Source: Syntrophaceae bacterium UBA7544 (lineage in GTDB: Bacteria; Desulfobacterota; Syntrophia; Syntrophales; Smithellaceae). From it: a stretch of 48,311 nt of DNA. Positions 25,192 to 34,291 of the stretch are shown one piece after another. The DNA lies in assembly GCA_002479215.1 (NCBI GenBank), contig DLME01000096.1, positions 1 through 48,311 of the forward strand. The letters run 5' to 3'. The position numbers and the translations under genes are program-made. Under the pieces are notes generated by a model. The model worked only from the letters and a program-made list of their open reading frames with translations, was not told the origin of the DNA and made no database searches. Each line of letters opens with the position of its first letter. Within the stretch, counting starts at the first letter, position 1.

Positions 25192-27768
25192 ATGAACCCA
25201 AACAGTTTAATTACAGCAGCATCATTTACACCGGACTCACTTCAATATCCGGATGCATGGGTGGGGCATTTGCCTTTTGCAGCGTGGGTGATCCAAGAGC
25301 TTTCACCAAAGATATTTGTTGAGCTTGGCACGCATAGTGGAAATTCCTATTTTTCGTTCTGCCAATCAGTTATCGAAGCAGGCATTTCAACAAAATGTTA
25401 TGCCGTTGATACATGGCAAGGCGATGAACATGCCGAGAAATATGGCGAAGAGATTTTCGCCAAAGTTAACGCGCATAATCAGGAACATTATGCCGGATTC
25501 TCCAGGCTGCTACGGATGCTGTTTGATGATGCAGTGGCCTATTTTGCGGCTGAATCCATAGAACTGTTGCACATTGATGGGCTACATACCTATGTAGCAG
25601 TTCGCCATGATTTTGAAACTTGGCTGCCAAAATTAGCGCCCGGTGCAGTGGTTATATTTCACGACACCAATGTTCGTAAGAAAAATTTTGGTGTTTGGAA
25701 GCTGTGGGAAGAACTGCAAGCGCGTTACCCGAATAATTTGGAGTTTTCACATTCTCAAGGGCTTGGAATATTGCAACTAAATAACGCGCCAGATGATAAG
25801 AGGCTGGAATGGCTGCAACCCGATTCCCCCGAAAAGCTTCACTTGATAAACTACTTTACCGCGTTGGGTTCACGGCAATTGGAACGTTATGAGTTAAACG
25901 AACTAAAGCAGCACGCTGCCAGCCTCAACCAAGCGGTGACACTTGCCAGCCTGATTATAAATAGCAATTCTTGGCGTTTAACTAAGCCGCTACGGTTTCT
26001 TGGCCGGGTGCTGAGAGGTGAATTGAAAACAGCGATCGCGCCCTTCACGGGAATACGTACGAAGCGTGTTGCAAAAACAATGCGTCAAGCACGCAATGCG
26101 GCTGGTTATGTAATACGAGGGGATTTCGATGGTCTGATCAAGCGAATCAGGGCACGTAAACAAGATACGGTCATCGCTAGCATTCAAATCACTTCTGTTA
26201 AGCCCCATGATCTGACGTGCTGGGGCATCATGGCAACGCAGCACTCTTTATTCATCGCACACCTTATTGCGGACCGTTTGCGAGGGCATGGCTGGAAAGT
26301 CGATATTATGACTAAAGCTCCAGCAGGCTTTCACCATGATTGGTATGTGGTGATATGCCCGCAGATGTTTAAAAAACTTCCGCCACGGGATAAGCGCATC
26401 GTCTTTCAGATGGAGCAGTCCGTGAGTTCGCGTTGGTGGACGGATGCTTATCTTGAGACGTTAGAGAGCTCACTTGCTGTGTTGGAATATGCCCTCGTAA
26501 ATCTTGATTTCATGGCAAGTAAGGGAGTTGCTTACCCGCATGTGCACTACCTTCCTGTTGGCGCATCGGCGAACTATGGTGATTCAATACGCACCTCCGA
26601 GAAAATCTGTGACATTTTGTTTTATGGTGATAGCAATAGTTCCCCGCGCCGTCGAGAAATGCTCGATACCTTAAGGCAGCACTTCAACGTGCGAGTAGTG
26701 AACGAGGTTTTCAGTCACGACATGTTGGAGATCATCAAGCAGGCGCGGTTGGTCATTAACCTGCATTATTACGAGAACGCGTTGCTAGAGATGCCTCGCA
26801 TTCAGGAGTGCCTGACACTAGGTGTGCCTGTGGTGTCTGAGACAGCACAAGATCAGGAAGATTATCCTGAACTGGTTGGTGCCGTGCGGTTTTTTGAGCA
26901 AGGATCAATTCCTGCCATGTTAAATGCCGTCAAGGCTGCGCTGGAATATCCTGTACCGACAGAGAAGATTGCGGAGTCTGTAGAGCTAAGTGTGCAGCGC
27001 TTTGCATTTATGTTCGATCGCTTCTTGGTTGCAATGGGTTTTCTCCCGACTTCGCATGTAAATCACATGAGCCTGCCTCTACCAAATCTCGCTGACCGCG
27101 TTGCGCTTTCTTTGCCTGAAATAATTGCCCGTAGACGTATTTTCGAGACGGAGCGACCAGCTGGCTGCATGGTGTTCGATGGGATACGCCGACGTCCAGG
27201 GTGGATAGGGTGTGGCCTGAGTTACAGGACACTCGCTCAGCACGCGATGAAGCAAGGCAAGAGTCAACTTAACGTCATGGAAGACGATGTTCTGTTGCCT
27301 CCTGATTTCGAAGTCAAGATGGCTGTTGTGCATGAATTTCTCGATGCCAGAACTGGCAAATGGGATGTGTTTGCTGGCGTCATCGCCTCACTATACCCTG
27401 ATGCGAAAATTCTTTCCGTGGATGTGTTCAAGGACATTACCTTCGTCACCATTAACAAAATGACCAGCATGGTTTGCAACATCTACAATGAGAAAGCCCT
27501 GCGTCTTTTAGCATCTTGGGATCCTGATAACCTAGATGCAGACTCCAATACTATCGATCGCTATCTCGAGAGTCAGGCTGATTTTCGATTCGTCGTGACA
27601 CTTCCATTTTTAGTCAGACATCGCGAAGAAGTTCATTCAACCCTGTGGGGCGTTCAGAACACCCAATACATTGACATGATCGCAAACAGCGAACAATCGT
27701 TGAAAAGCATGGTTTTAGCTCAGCACTATAGCATCCAAAGCGTGAAAACTAGCCCGGATATTTCATAA
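25192..27768 (+). CDS. Three-domain methyltransferase / GT-B / GT25-like protein
   Basis: An 858-residue protein. Domain 1 (about 20-200) is a class I methyltransferase: KIFVELGTHSGNSYFSFC (40-57), AVDTWQGDEHAEKYGEE, LLHIDGLHTY (125-134), VVIFHDTNVRKKNFG. After a linker with SNSWRLTKPLR (258-268), domain 2 (about 340-610) resembles a GT-B sugar transferase (CWGIMATQHSLFIAHL, DILFYGDSNSSPRRREML, MPRIQECLTLGVPVV). Domain 3 (about 650-830) is GT25-like, with GCGLSYRTLAQHAMKQG and the acidic motif NVMEDDVLLP. The start ATG 25192 overlaps the end of a 10-codon relic frame; a TTG seven codons earlier is possible. The stop at 27766-27768 directly abuts a transaldolase gene remnant. Composition is closer to 50% GC than the neighbours. 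A methylated sugar or short cap is a plausible product. Confidence 0.82.
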   Translation: MNPNSLITAASFTPDSLQYPDAWVGHLPFAAWVIQELSPKIFVELGTHSGNSYFSFCQSVIEAGISTKCYAVDTWQGDEHAEKYGEEIFAKVNAHNQEHYAGFSRLLRMLFDDAVAYFAAESIELLHIDGLHTYVAVRHDFETWLPKLAPGAVVIFHDTNVRKKNFGVWKLWEELQARYPNNLEFSHSQGLGILQLNNAPDDKRLEWLQPDSPEKLHLINYFTALGSRQLERYELNELKQHAASLNQAVTLASLIINSNSWRLTKPLRFLGRVLRGELKTAIAPFTGIRTKRVAKTMRQARNAAGYVIRGDFDGLIKRIRARKQDTVIASIQITSVKPHDLTCWGIMATQHSLFIAHLIADRLRGHGWKVDIMTKAPAGFHHDWYVVICPQMFKKLPPRDKRIVFQMEQSVSSRWWTDAYLETLESSLAVLEYALVNLDFMASKGVAYPHVHYLPVGASANYGDSIRTSEKICDILFYGDSNSSPRRREMLDTLRQHFNVRVVNEVFSHDMLEIIKQARLVINLHYYENALLEMPRIQECLTLGVPVVSETAQDQEDYPELVGAVRFFEQGSIPAMLNAVKAALEYPVPTEKIAESVELSVQRFAFMFDRFLVAMGFLPTSHVNHMSLPLPNLADRVALSLPEIIARRRIFETERPAGCMVFDGIRRRPGWIGCGLSYRTLAQHAMKQGKSQLNVMEDDVLLPPDFEVKMAVVHEFLDARTGKWDVFAGVIASLYPDAKILSVDVFKDITFVTINKMTSMVCNIYNEKALRLLASWDPDNLDADSNTIDRYLESQADFRFVVTLPFLVRHREEVHSTLWGVQNTQYIDMIANSEQSLKSMVLAQHYSIQSVKTSPDIS

Positions 27769-27942
27769 ATGATCGCCCACACTCGCGAATTGCTCAATAT
27801 CTTCCAGGCAGATGAGATTGGTTGCCAGGTGATCACCGTTACCAACGATATTCTCAAGAAATTGTCCTTGGTCGGTTTCGATCTCGACACCTATTCTTTG
27901 GATACTGTGAAAATATTTTACAATGACGTAATGGCTGCATGA
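27769..27942 (+). pseudogene. 3' end of a transaldolase gene (remnant)
   Basis: The frame starting directly after the previous stop encodes 57 residues that match the C-terminus of transaldolases: HTRELLNIFQADEIGCQVIT, TNDILKKLSLVG, then DTYSLDTVKIFYNDV near the end. The catalytic lysine and the rest of the barrel are absent, so no active enzyme is made. The reading frame has stayed open up to its own stop, suggesting recent truncation. It is the third case in this window where the 3' end of a gene remains just downstream of an accessory gene. Confidence 0.85.
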
Positions 27943-27993
27943 TTTAAACTATGAAGTCACGGATAAAAACTTGATTTAATAGGTAGGTTTTTC

Positions 27994-28803
27994 GTGAAAA
28001 AAAGTATTGCTATTCTAATCGTCAATTTTAAATCACCCGCCCTGCTAAAGACATCAGGATGCAAATGAATAGCTCTAGTAAACCCGGCTGCGTTTCTGGA
28101 ACCAGATTGGTGAAACAAAATGCTTTCTGCTGCAAAAGCTCATCCCGATTCATTTTTTACATCTTGTCATGTGCAGGCTGCAAATCATGAAATACTTGAC
28201 GGCGATGGGGATACGATGCATGCAAGTGGGATGGCTTGGCGGGAAGGACATGGTCAACCCATATCACAGGGTGCAATTGAACCCAGAGAGATATTTTCTC
28301 CCTGCGCGGCGGCAACACTTCATCGGCGCGATGCATTGGAAGCGGTGGGCGGATTTGACGAAGACTTCTTTTGCTATTTCGAGGATGTCGATCTTGGCTT
28401 CCGGCTGCGTTTGGCCGGTCATTGCTGGTTGCTGGTTCCGAATGCGGTGGCATATCATGTTGGATCCGCAACAACAGGAGGGCGGCACGGTGATTTTGCT
28501 GTTTATCATGGTCAACGGAATCTGGTTTGGACGTATATGAAGAATATGCCGGGCGCGCTTTTTTGGCTACTGCTTCCTGCGCACATCGCCCTCAATCTTG
28601 TAACCATTATCTTGTTTTTTCTGTTGGGACAAGGTGCGGTAATCTTGAAGGCAAAATGGAACGCATTCTGCGGTATTCCCCGTATGTGGAAGAAGCGGCG
28701 TGATATTCAGGGAAACCGTCGCGCTTCCGTAGGTGAAATTTGGCAGGTGCTGGATAAAAGTTTTTTCCCTCTTTTGTTCAGAAGCAAGCGAAGGTATATA
28801 TAG
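27994..28803 (+). pseudogene. Glycosyltransferase family 2 gene with internal deletion and two stop codons
   Basis: A GTG at 27994 begins KKSIAILIVNFKSPALLK, the normal GT2 N-terminus. The frame then meets TGA (28066-28068), continues in the same frame as IALVNPAAFLEPDW, meets a second TGA (28111-28113) and runs on open from 28114 to 28803. The join skips the region that normally carries VDNxSxDGS and the helix after it (roughly 60 codons), so an in-frame deletion plus nonsense changes have broken the gene. The open part from ATG 28120 (227 residues) has FFCYFEDVDLGFRLRLAG and a C-terminal membrane segment but lacks the donor-binding half, so it is unlikely to be active. The following GT2 gene begins directly after its stop. 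Confidence 0.8.
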
Positions 28804-29709
28804 ATGTCTTGTGTATCCGCTATTATTGTCAACTACAACGCCGGTCATCTATTGAATGAGGCTGTAAACTCGCTGTTATGCTCGGCGGTTGTTGCCAAAG
28901 TGTTTGTCATCGATAACGGTTCTAGAGATCACAGTATGGATGAGTTAGAGAGCCTTACTAATTCACAATCACGTCTTATAAGCATTTACAATAAAGCAAA
29001 TCTTGGTTTTGCCAAGGCCTGTAATATCGCCATCGCCGCTGCCGGAAAAAACGATTATCTGCTTTTTCTGAATCCGGACTGTCTTATTGATAAAGATGCC
29101 CTGGCGACGTTATTGGACTGCATGAAATCATCACCGCAAGCCGGAATGGCCGGGCCACTAATTCTCAACCCGGATGGAACAGAGCAAGCAGGGGGGCGAC
29201 GTGCCGTGCCGACACCATGGCGCTCTTTCACCCGCGCCTTTGGCCTGTCCAGATTTCGTGAACACTATCCCCGCCTCTTCTCGGATTTTCTGCTGCATCA
29301 ACAACCCCTACCTGATTGCCCCACTGAGGTTGAAGCCGTTTCCGGCTCCTGCATGTTGGTAAGATACCACGCGCTATTGGATGTTGGCACCATGGACGAG
29401 GGTTATTTCATGCACTGCGAAGACCTGGACTGGTGTATGCGCTTTCGCCAGAGGGGCTGGAAAATCATGTTTGTACCCGATGCCAGAATAGTTCATCACA
29501 AAGGGACTTGCAGCAAAACACGGCTGATTTTTGTGGAATGGCACAAACACAAGGGGATGATACGCTTCTATGACAAGTTTTTTCACCATCAGTATCCCGG
29601 TGTTTTATTTTGGATTGTCGGAGCCGTTGTGTGGCTGAGGTTTAGCGCTTTAACCATTCATTATAGCGTCCGACATATCAGACAATGGCTGACACATGGT
29701 CACTTGTAA
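28804..29709 (+). CDS. Glycosyltransferase family 2 (rhamnosyltransferase-like)
   Basis: A 301-residue GT2 protein that starts 1 base after the pseudogene stop, with GAAGG upstream. VSAIIVNYNAGHLLNEAV (4-21), FVIDNGSRDHSMDEL (34-48), FLNPDCLIDKDAL (88-100) with Asn90-Pro-Asp92, and AVSGSCMLVRYHALLDVG then CEDLDWCMRFRQRG are the standard blocks of the rhamnosyltransferase-like branch. A C-terminal hydrophobic segment (about 260-282) binds the membrane. Its stop overlaps the next gene by 14 bases, so translation is coupled. The GC content is close to that of its right-hand neighbour and higher than most of the zone. It may add rhamnose or another deoxysugar; donor unknown. Confidence 0.9.
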   Translation: MSCVSAIIVNYNAGHLLNEAVNSLLCSAVVAKVFVIDNGSRDHSMDELESLTNSQSRLISIYNKANLGFAKACNIAIAAAGKNDYLLFLNPDCLIDKDALATLLDCMKSSPQAGMAGPLILNPDGTEQAGGRRAVPTPWRSFTRAFGLSRFREHYPRLFSDFLLHQQPLPDCPTEVEAVSGSCMLVRYHALLDVGTMDEGYFMHCEDLDWCMRFRQRGWKIMFVPDARIVHHKGTCSKTRLIFVEWHKHKGMIRFYDKFFHHQYPGVLFWIVGAVVWLRFSALTIHYSVRHIRQWLTHGHL

Positions 29710-30622
29710 ACAACGCGTTGGTGTTATCGGCGCGACAAGCCTCATCGGGGAATGCCTGCTGCCCATGCTGATTGAGGGAGGATGGAAGGTCGTGGCGTTT
29801 TTACGCCGGATGCAAGGCATACAACACCGCGGAGAAACCCAGCCGATAGATTGGCAACTTCTTCGGCAAACCGTGCCTTCTAACTCCAGTGATGTTTTTC
29901 ATACGGAGAAAGAAATACCTCATTGGGTGTGTCTGGCACCGATCTGGGTTTTACCGGAATATTTTTCTATGCTTTCGCTTTACGGGGCCAAACATGTTGT
30001 GGCGATCTCATCGACAAGCCGCTTTACGAAAGATATTTCTTCAGATACTGTTGAACAGCAGATGGCAAAGCGTCTGGCAGATAGCGAGGAATGTTTTGTC
30101 GCCTGGGCAAAAACAAAGGACGTAACTTGGATAATTTTGCGGCCGACGCTTACTTACGGTTTGGGGCGTGATAGTAATATCAGTGTAATCGCCCGTTTTA
30201 TCCGGCGTTTTGCTTTTTTCCCGTTGCTTGGAGAGGCGCGGGGGCTACGGCAACCGGTGCATGCGCAAGATGTGGCATTTTGTTGTCTGGCCGCGCTAAG
30301 CACAGAAAAGGCATTCAATCGCTCCTATAATATTTCGGGCGGGGAAACACTTCCCTATCGGGAGATGGTCTGCCACGTTTTCTCGGCAACAGGCAGGAAA
30401 CCGCGCTTTATAAGGTTGCCCCTTTGGCTCTTCCACTTGGCAGTAATGTTCTTGCGTTTATTGCCGCGTTTTCGCCACTGGTCGGCTGCGATGGCCGGAA
30501 GAATGAATCAGGATCTCGTGTTTGATCATGAAGATGCGAGCCGTGATCTAGGTTTCGCCCCGCGTCCTTTCCGGCTGACCCGGGAGGATCTGCCTGCATT
30601 GTGCTCAAAAATGCCTTCTTGA
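29696..30622 (+). CDS. NAD-dependent epimerase/dehydratase-like protein (atypical SDR)
   Basis: A 308-residue Rossmann protein. The N-terminal RVGVIGATSLIGECLLPML (7-25) has the GxxGxxG-like dinucleotide site. HVVAISSTSRFTKDI gives the strand-5 serines, and WIILRPTLTYGLGRDSN is the substrate-loop block of extended SDRs. The usual YxxxK pair is not seen where expected, so it belongs with atypical SDRs and may reduce or bind a nucleotide sugar or lipid-linked sugar rather than act as a standard epimerase. C-terminal hydrophobic residues near 250-265 could form a membrane contact. The ATG overlaps the previous GT2 gene by 14 bases. In clusters such proteins often sit beside GT2 genes and modify the keto-sugar. 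Confidence 0.8.
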   Translation: MVTCKQRVGVIGATSLIGECLLPMLIEGGWKVVAFLRRMQGIQHRGETQPIDWQLLRQTVPSNSSDVFHTEKEIPHWVCLAPIWVLPEYFSMLSLYGAKHVVAISSTSRFTKDISSDTVEQQMAKRLADSEECFVAWAKTKDVTWIILRPTLTYGLGRDSNISVIARFIRRFAFFPLLGEARGLRQPVHAQDVAFCCLAALSTEKAFNRSYNISGGETLPYREMVCHVFSATGRKPRFIRLPLWLFHLAVMFLRLLPRFRHWSAAMAGRMNQDLVFDHEDASRDLGFAPRPFRLTREDLPALCSKMPS

Positions 30623-30729
30623 CGGGTGACTCGGCCGAAAGGTGAGTTGATTTCTCAAAAGGACGGCCACCGTTCCAGCTCCCGTTCCCAATCGCATCGC
30701 CAACCCTTGCTTTTCGATGCAAATATCCC

Positions 30730-30756
30730 TTGACAAGCAAAAATAACCCCTATATT
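30730..30756 (+). promoter_or_regulatory. Weak candidate promoter before the methyltransferase-GT fusion
   Basis: TTGACA (30730-30735) and TATATT (30751-30756) stand 15 bases apart, shorter than the optimal 17, in the 173-base gap 30623-30795. It would drive the gene at 30796. Confidence 0.35.
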
Positions 30757-30795
30757 TAGGCCATCGAAAGAAATGTCTTATCAAAAAAAATTAAC

Positions 30796-32559
30796 ATGAT
30801 TACTACAAAGCATCCGATAATTTTTAACACACCCAAAAGATTAATAGAAGAATCTTCCTGGATAACGCATGTTCCATTTGCTTTTTTTCTTATCAGCATA
30901 TTAAAATCGAAGGTTGTAGTAGAACTGGGTGTTTTTAGCGGCCAATCCTATGCTGCCTTTTGCCAGGCTGTGAGAACGTTGAAACTTGACACCCGGTGCT
31001 ATGGAATTGACACATGGAAAGGCGATATCCAGCTTGGCGAATATGGTGAAGAAGTTTATGAGGAATTTAGCAATTACAACCGGAAGGAATATGGCGAGTT
31101 TTCCCAACTTCTACGAATGACCTTCAGCGAAGCATTAACCCATTTTAAAGACGGAAGCATTGACCTACTGCATATCGACGGTTTTCACACCTATGAGGAG
31201 GTCAAAAATGATTTAGAATCATGGCTGCCCAAAATGTCCCCAAGTGGGGTCATTGTTTTTCATGACACATTTATTAAAGATCTTGATTTTGGTGTCTGGA
31301 AATTATGGGAAGAAATATCCAAAAAGTATCCCAGTTTTGAGTTTGTGCATGGGTATGGCCTGGGAGTGGCTGCCATCGGTAAAGAGGTAAACAAGGACTT
31401 TATAGAATTTTTACATGAAGCCAATTCCAGCGGATATATCAGCAAACTTTTCAATTCTCTCGGGCAGCTCGCTTTTTCCGAAGCGAGAATCAATAAACTG
31501 AACGATGATTATAACGCCTATAAAACAATGGTCTCCAATTCTTCTGAGTGGAAATCCGGTTTGATGCTCAGCAAATTAGTCGATTTTATCGCTCCCAACA
31601 ATACATGGAGAAGAAAGGCATTGGTTCGTATTGCCCGTATTGGCGCCGTAGTTTTAAACAAATCTGCCAGTTTTCCCCAAAGAAATGAAAAGACCGGTGT
31701 CGCCATTCCCGAGGTTAATCGCGAGTATTACATGGATACAATCAAGTCCCTGGAAACCATGCCGCTGCTACCGGAAAAAAATGGGAAAAAGAAATGCGCC
31801 ATCTTCGTCATGGTTAAAAATGAAGATGTTTTTTTGCCCATCTGGCTAAAATATTATAGCCGGTATATTGACGGGAAGGATATTTACGTTTTCGACCATC
31901 GAAGCACTGACAGCAGCGTGCAGAAATGTTTGAAGAATTTTACATTCAATGTCATACGACTGGATTATCCCTTAAGTTTTGATCATATTTGGTTTAAATT
32001 TGTTGCTGAAACCGTACAAAAAAAACTTATCGATCATTACGAATATGTAATATATACAGATGTCGATGAAATCATTCTGCCCGATATTAACAAATACAGA
32101 GGTTTGGACGATTATATTCAAAAATTGGACAAAAATTACGTGAGATGCATCGGTTATGAATTGATACACTTACCGGATAAGGAAAAACCATATAATACAT
32201 CCCAATCAATTTTGTCTCAAAGAAGGTTCTGGTATTATACCCACTGGTATAATAAAACTCTCATATCAAATCAGCCATTGAACTGGGAAATTGGATTTCA
32301 TGAGGTTCCAGACCGGGAATCAAATTTTGATAATGACCTGATGCTGATCCATTTTCACAAGCTCGATTTCGAGCTCTGCTGGAAAACAAGCTTCGAGAGG
32401 GCTCGTCTCAAGTGGCCTCAGGAGGATATAATCAACAACAGGGGATGGCAGAACAGGTTAACAGACGTTGATAAATTCAGGGATTATTACGAGGGATGGC
32501 CTGAAGGCTTTAAAATCGAGGAAATTCCTGAAGAATTAAGGAAAAGTAATATTTTTTAA
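30796..32559 (+). CDS. Methyltransferase-GT2-like fusion protein
   Basis: A 587-residue protein. The N-terminal methyltransferase (about 20-195) is a clear paralogue of that in the protein at 25192: VVVELGVFSGQSYAAFCQAV (40-59), GIDTWKGDIQLGEYGEE, LLHIDGFHTYEEV, VIVFHDTFIKDLDFGVWKLW. A linker carries a divergent SNSSEWKSGLMLS (247-259). The C-terminal domain (about 333-560) resembles the Glyco_tranf_2_4 family: CAIFVMVKNEDVFLPIWLKY (334-353), IYVFDHRSTDSS (363-374), YEYVIYTDVDEII (415-427) with Asp422-Val-Asp424. A cytoplasmic enzyme that both methylates and glycosylates is suggested. Its weak candidate promoter is at 30730-30756. It is followed by a GT2 gene with a frameshift. Confidence 0.83.
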   Translation: MITTKHPIIFNTPKRLIEESSWITHVPFAFFLISILKSKVVVELGVFSGQSYAAFCQAVRTLKLDTRCYGIDTWKGDIQLGEYGEEVYEEFSNYNRKEYGEFSQLLRMTFSEALTHFKDGSIDLLHIDGFHTYEEVKNDLESWLPKMSPSGVIVFHDTFIKDLDFGVWKLWEEISKKYPSFEFVHGYGLGVAAIGKEVNKDFIEFLHEANSSGYISKLFNSLGQLAFSEARINKLNDDYNAYKTMVSNSSEWKSGLMLSKLVDFIAPNNTWRRKALVRIARIGAVVLNKSASFPQRNEKTGVAIPEVNREYYMDTIKSLETMPLLPEKNGKKKCAIFVMVKNEDVFLPIWLKYYSRYIDGKDIYVFDHRSTDSSVQKCLKNFTFNVIRLDYPLSFDHIWFKFVAETVQKKLIDHYEYVIYTDVDEIILPDINKYRGLDDYIQKLDKNYVRCIGYELIHLPDKEKPYNTSQSILSQRRFWYYTHWYNKTLISNQPLNWEIGFHEVPDRESNFDNDLMLIHFHKLDFELCWKTSFERARLKWPQEDIINNRGWQNRLTDVDKFRDYYEGWPEGFKIEEIPEELRKSNIF

Positions 32560-32629
32560 CGAATAGATGGAGACCGGAGTGGCAACCGGCGAAGTCATTT
32601 CCTGTTCTTCATAACAACCTTAAGCAACA

Positions 32630-33614
32630 ATGGAGCATTGCCATCAGCAACGGAAAAAAAATATCGATAGCCCTGGCAACTTATAACGGCGAGCAATATC
32701 TCAGGGAGCTTCTCGAATCCCTGTACCGACAAACCTGTCGCCCATATGAAATCATGGTGTGCGACGACGGATCGACCGACGGCACTGCCGGCATTCTGGA
32801 GGAATATGCCCGCACCCAGGGATTGCACTATCAAGTTAATCCCCGGAACCTTGGCTATATTAAAAATTTCGAGAAAACTATTTCACTCTGCAGTGGCGAT
32901 TATATCGCCCTCTGCGACCAGGATGACCGCTGGCAGCCCGGCAAACTTCAGCTTCTCGCTGATGGTATTGGCAGTCATTCATTAATCTGCTCTGATGCCG
33001 CCCTGATTGACGGTTCCGGCAATAAAATCGCAGGTTCATTCCGTAAATATTCACGCATACACGTCCCCTGCCGGGGAAGGCAAACCCGTTCGCTGACATT
33101 TAACAATTATGTTATGGGATGCACCTCTTTGTTTCACAGAAGTGATTTCATCTCGCCGTTACATCCTTTTCCAGACAATATTCCTCACGACTGGTGGATT
33201 GCCATCATTACGTCCATGAGAAACGGTATTAAATATATCAATAAGCCGCTAATCGAACATCGCCTGCATGGGAATAATACCGCCAGTATTGTCAGAAAAA
33301 GGTTGTTCGATGACATACGCACCTGCAGAAAGAAATTTCAAGCTAATCAAAATCATTTAGATACTGTGATGACGATAAAGTTTACGTTTCTATTGCTAAA
33401 TGAACTTGAGGATCGAGGTTTAATTGATCCCTGGATGATCTCAGTAAAGCACGATTTGCAAGCATTGCTTCACGATTACGATATGACAATTATGTTTTCT
33501 GACCATTATCACCATAAAGCCAACTTGATCATTTTGAAGTATCTGAATTATTTTTGTCCATCCCCCAATCCCCTTGTAAAAATGATGTTTTTGATTGAAA
33601 ATCTACATAAATGA
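32630..33614 (+). CDS. Glycosyltransferase family 2 with a frameshift at an A8 tract near its start
   Basis: The protein body is a GT2 enzyme: KISIALATYNGEQYLRELLE, EIMVCDDGSTDGTAGILEEY, the CDQDDRWQPGK motif, and PHDWWIAIITSM with EHRLHGNNTAS. The continuous frame has no start codon before the GT2 domain; its first ATG (32754) falls after the strand-1 block. The ATG at 32630, 31 codons upstream of that point, is in another frame and joins correctly if one A is removed from the A8 run at 32654-32661. So the gene is intact only with a -1 shift. Explanations are phase variation, transcriptional slippage on A8, recent mutation or a sequencing error. Start 32630 is proposed on this basis; its ribosome site is weak. 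Confidence 0.65.
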
Positions 33615-33641
33615 TTCATTTTCAAATACAGGGAGAAATAA

Positions 33642-34280
33642 ATGAAAATAATATCAATAAAAAATTTTGATATCTCTGACATCAAGATTATCCGCTTCGC
33701 CCGTTTCTGCGACCAGCGCGGCTATTTTACCGAATCGTTCCGCAAAAGTGATTTCTTCGGTAACCCGAAAATGGAATTTATGAAGGGCCTTGAATTTTCC
33801 CAGGTGAATGAGAGTTTTTCCCGGCCGCTTACGATACGGGGGCTCCATTACCAGTGGAATCCTTTCATGGGCAAACTGGTCCGCACCATGCGCGGCCGCA
33901 TGGTAGATCTCATGCTCGACATCCGCAAAGGCTCACCTACGTTCGGAATGGCCTCCATGTACGACATGCCGGCCAACCTGGACAGGGATTATAACGAATG
34001 GATTTGGATCCCTGCCGGGTTCGCCCACGGCAATTTCTTCACCGAGGACAGCCAGATAGAGTATTTCTGCACCGGTGAGTACAGTCAGGGATGCGAGGGA
34101 TGCATATCGCCGCTGGCGAAAAATATCGACTGGTCCCGGGCCGATAGCACCTTGAAAAAAGAATTTGATTCCGTAGCAGCGAAAACAACCCTGATGACCG
34201 ATAAAGACAGAAACGGGTTTACCCTCGAAGCGTGGGTAAAAGATGATCGTTCTGATAATTTTATTTATGGAAAATGTTAA
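33642..34280 (+). CDS. dTDP-4-dehydrorhamnose 3,5-epimerase-like protein (RmlC/cupin family)
   Basis: A 212-residue cupin of the RfbC type, with RGYFTESFRKSDFF (26-39), the catalytic block TIRGLHYQWNPFMGKLVR (64-81) including His69 and Lys78, LMLDIRKGSPTFG (90-102), the IPAGFAHGNFF motif (123-133) with His129, and EYFCTGEYSQ (139-148) with the conserved tyrosines. It would epimerise the 3 and 5 positions of a 4-keto-6-deoxy nucleotide sugar. It is followed by a reductase of the RmlD type (overlapping or adjoining by 11 bases). No RmlA or RmlB lies in the window, so the exact sugar may not be rhamnose. An AGGGAG ribosome site precedes the ATG. Confidence 0.85.
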   Translation: MKIISIKNFDISDIKIIRFARFCDQRGYFTESFRKSDFFGNPKMEFMKGLEFSQVNESFSRPLTIRGLHYQWNPFMGKLVRTMRGRMVDLMLDIRKGSPTFGMASMYDMPANLDRDYNEWIWIPAGFAHGNFFTEDSQIEYFCTGEYSQGCEGCISPLAKNIDWSRADSTLKKEFDSVAAKTTLMTDKDRNGFTLEAWVKDDRSDNFIYGKC

Positions 34281-34291
34281 GGATGAAAGAT

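Noticed and set aside
28120..28803. Open frame taken as a complete small GT2 gene
   Set aside because: The upstream bases encode the missing N-terminal half in the same frame with a deletion and two TGA codons, so it is the tail of a broken gene.
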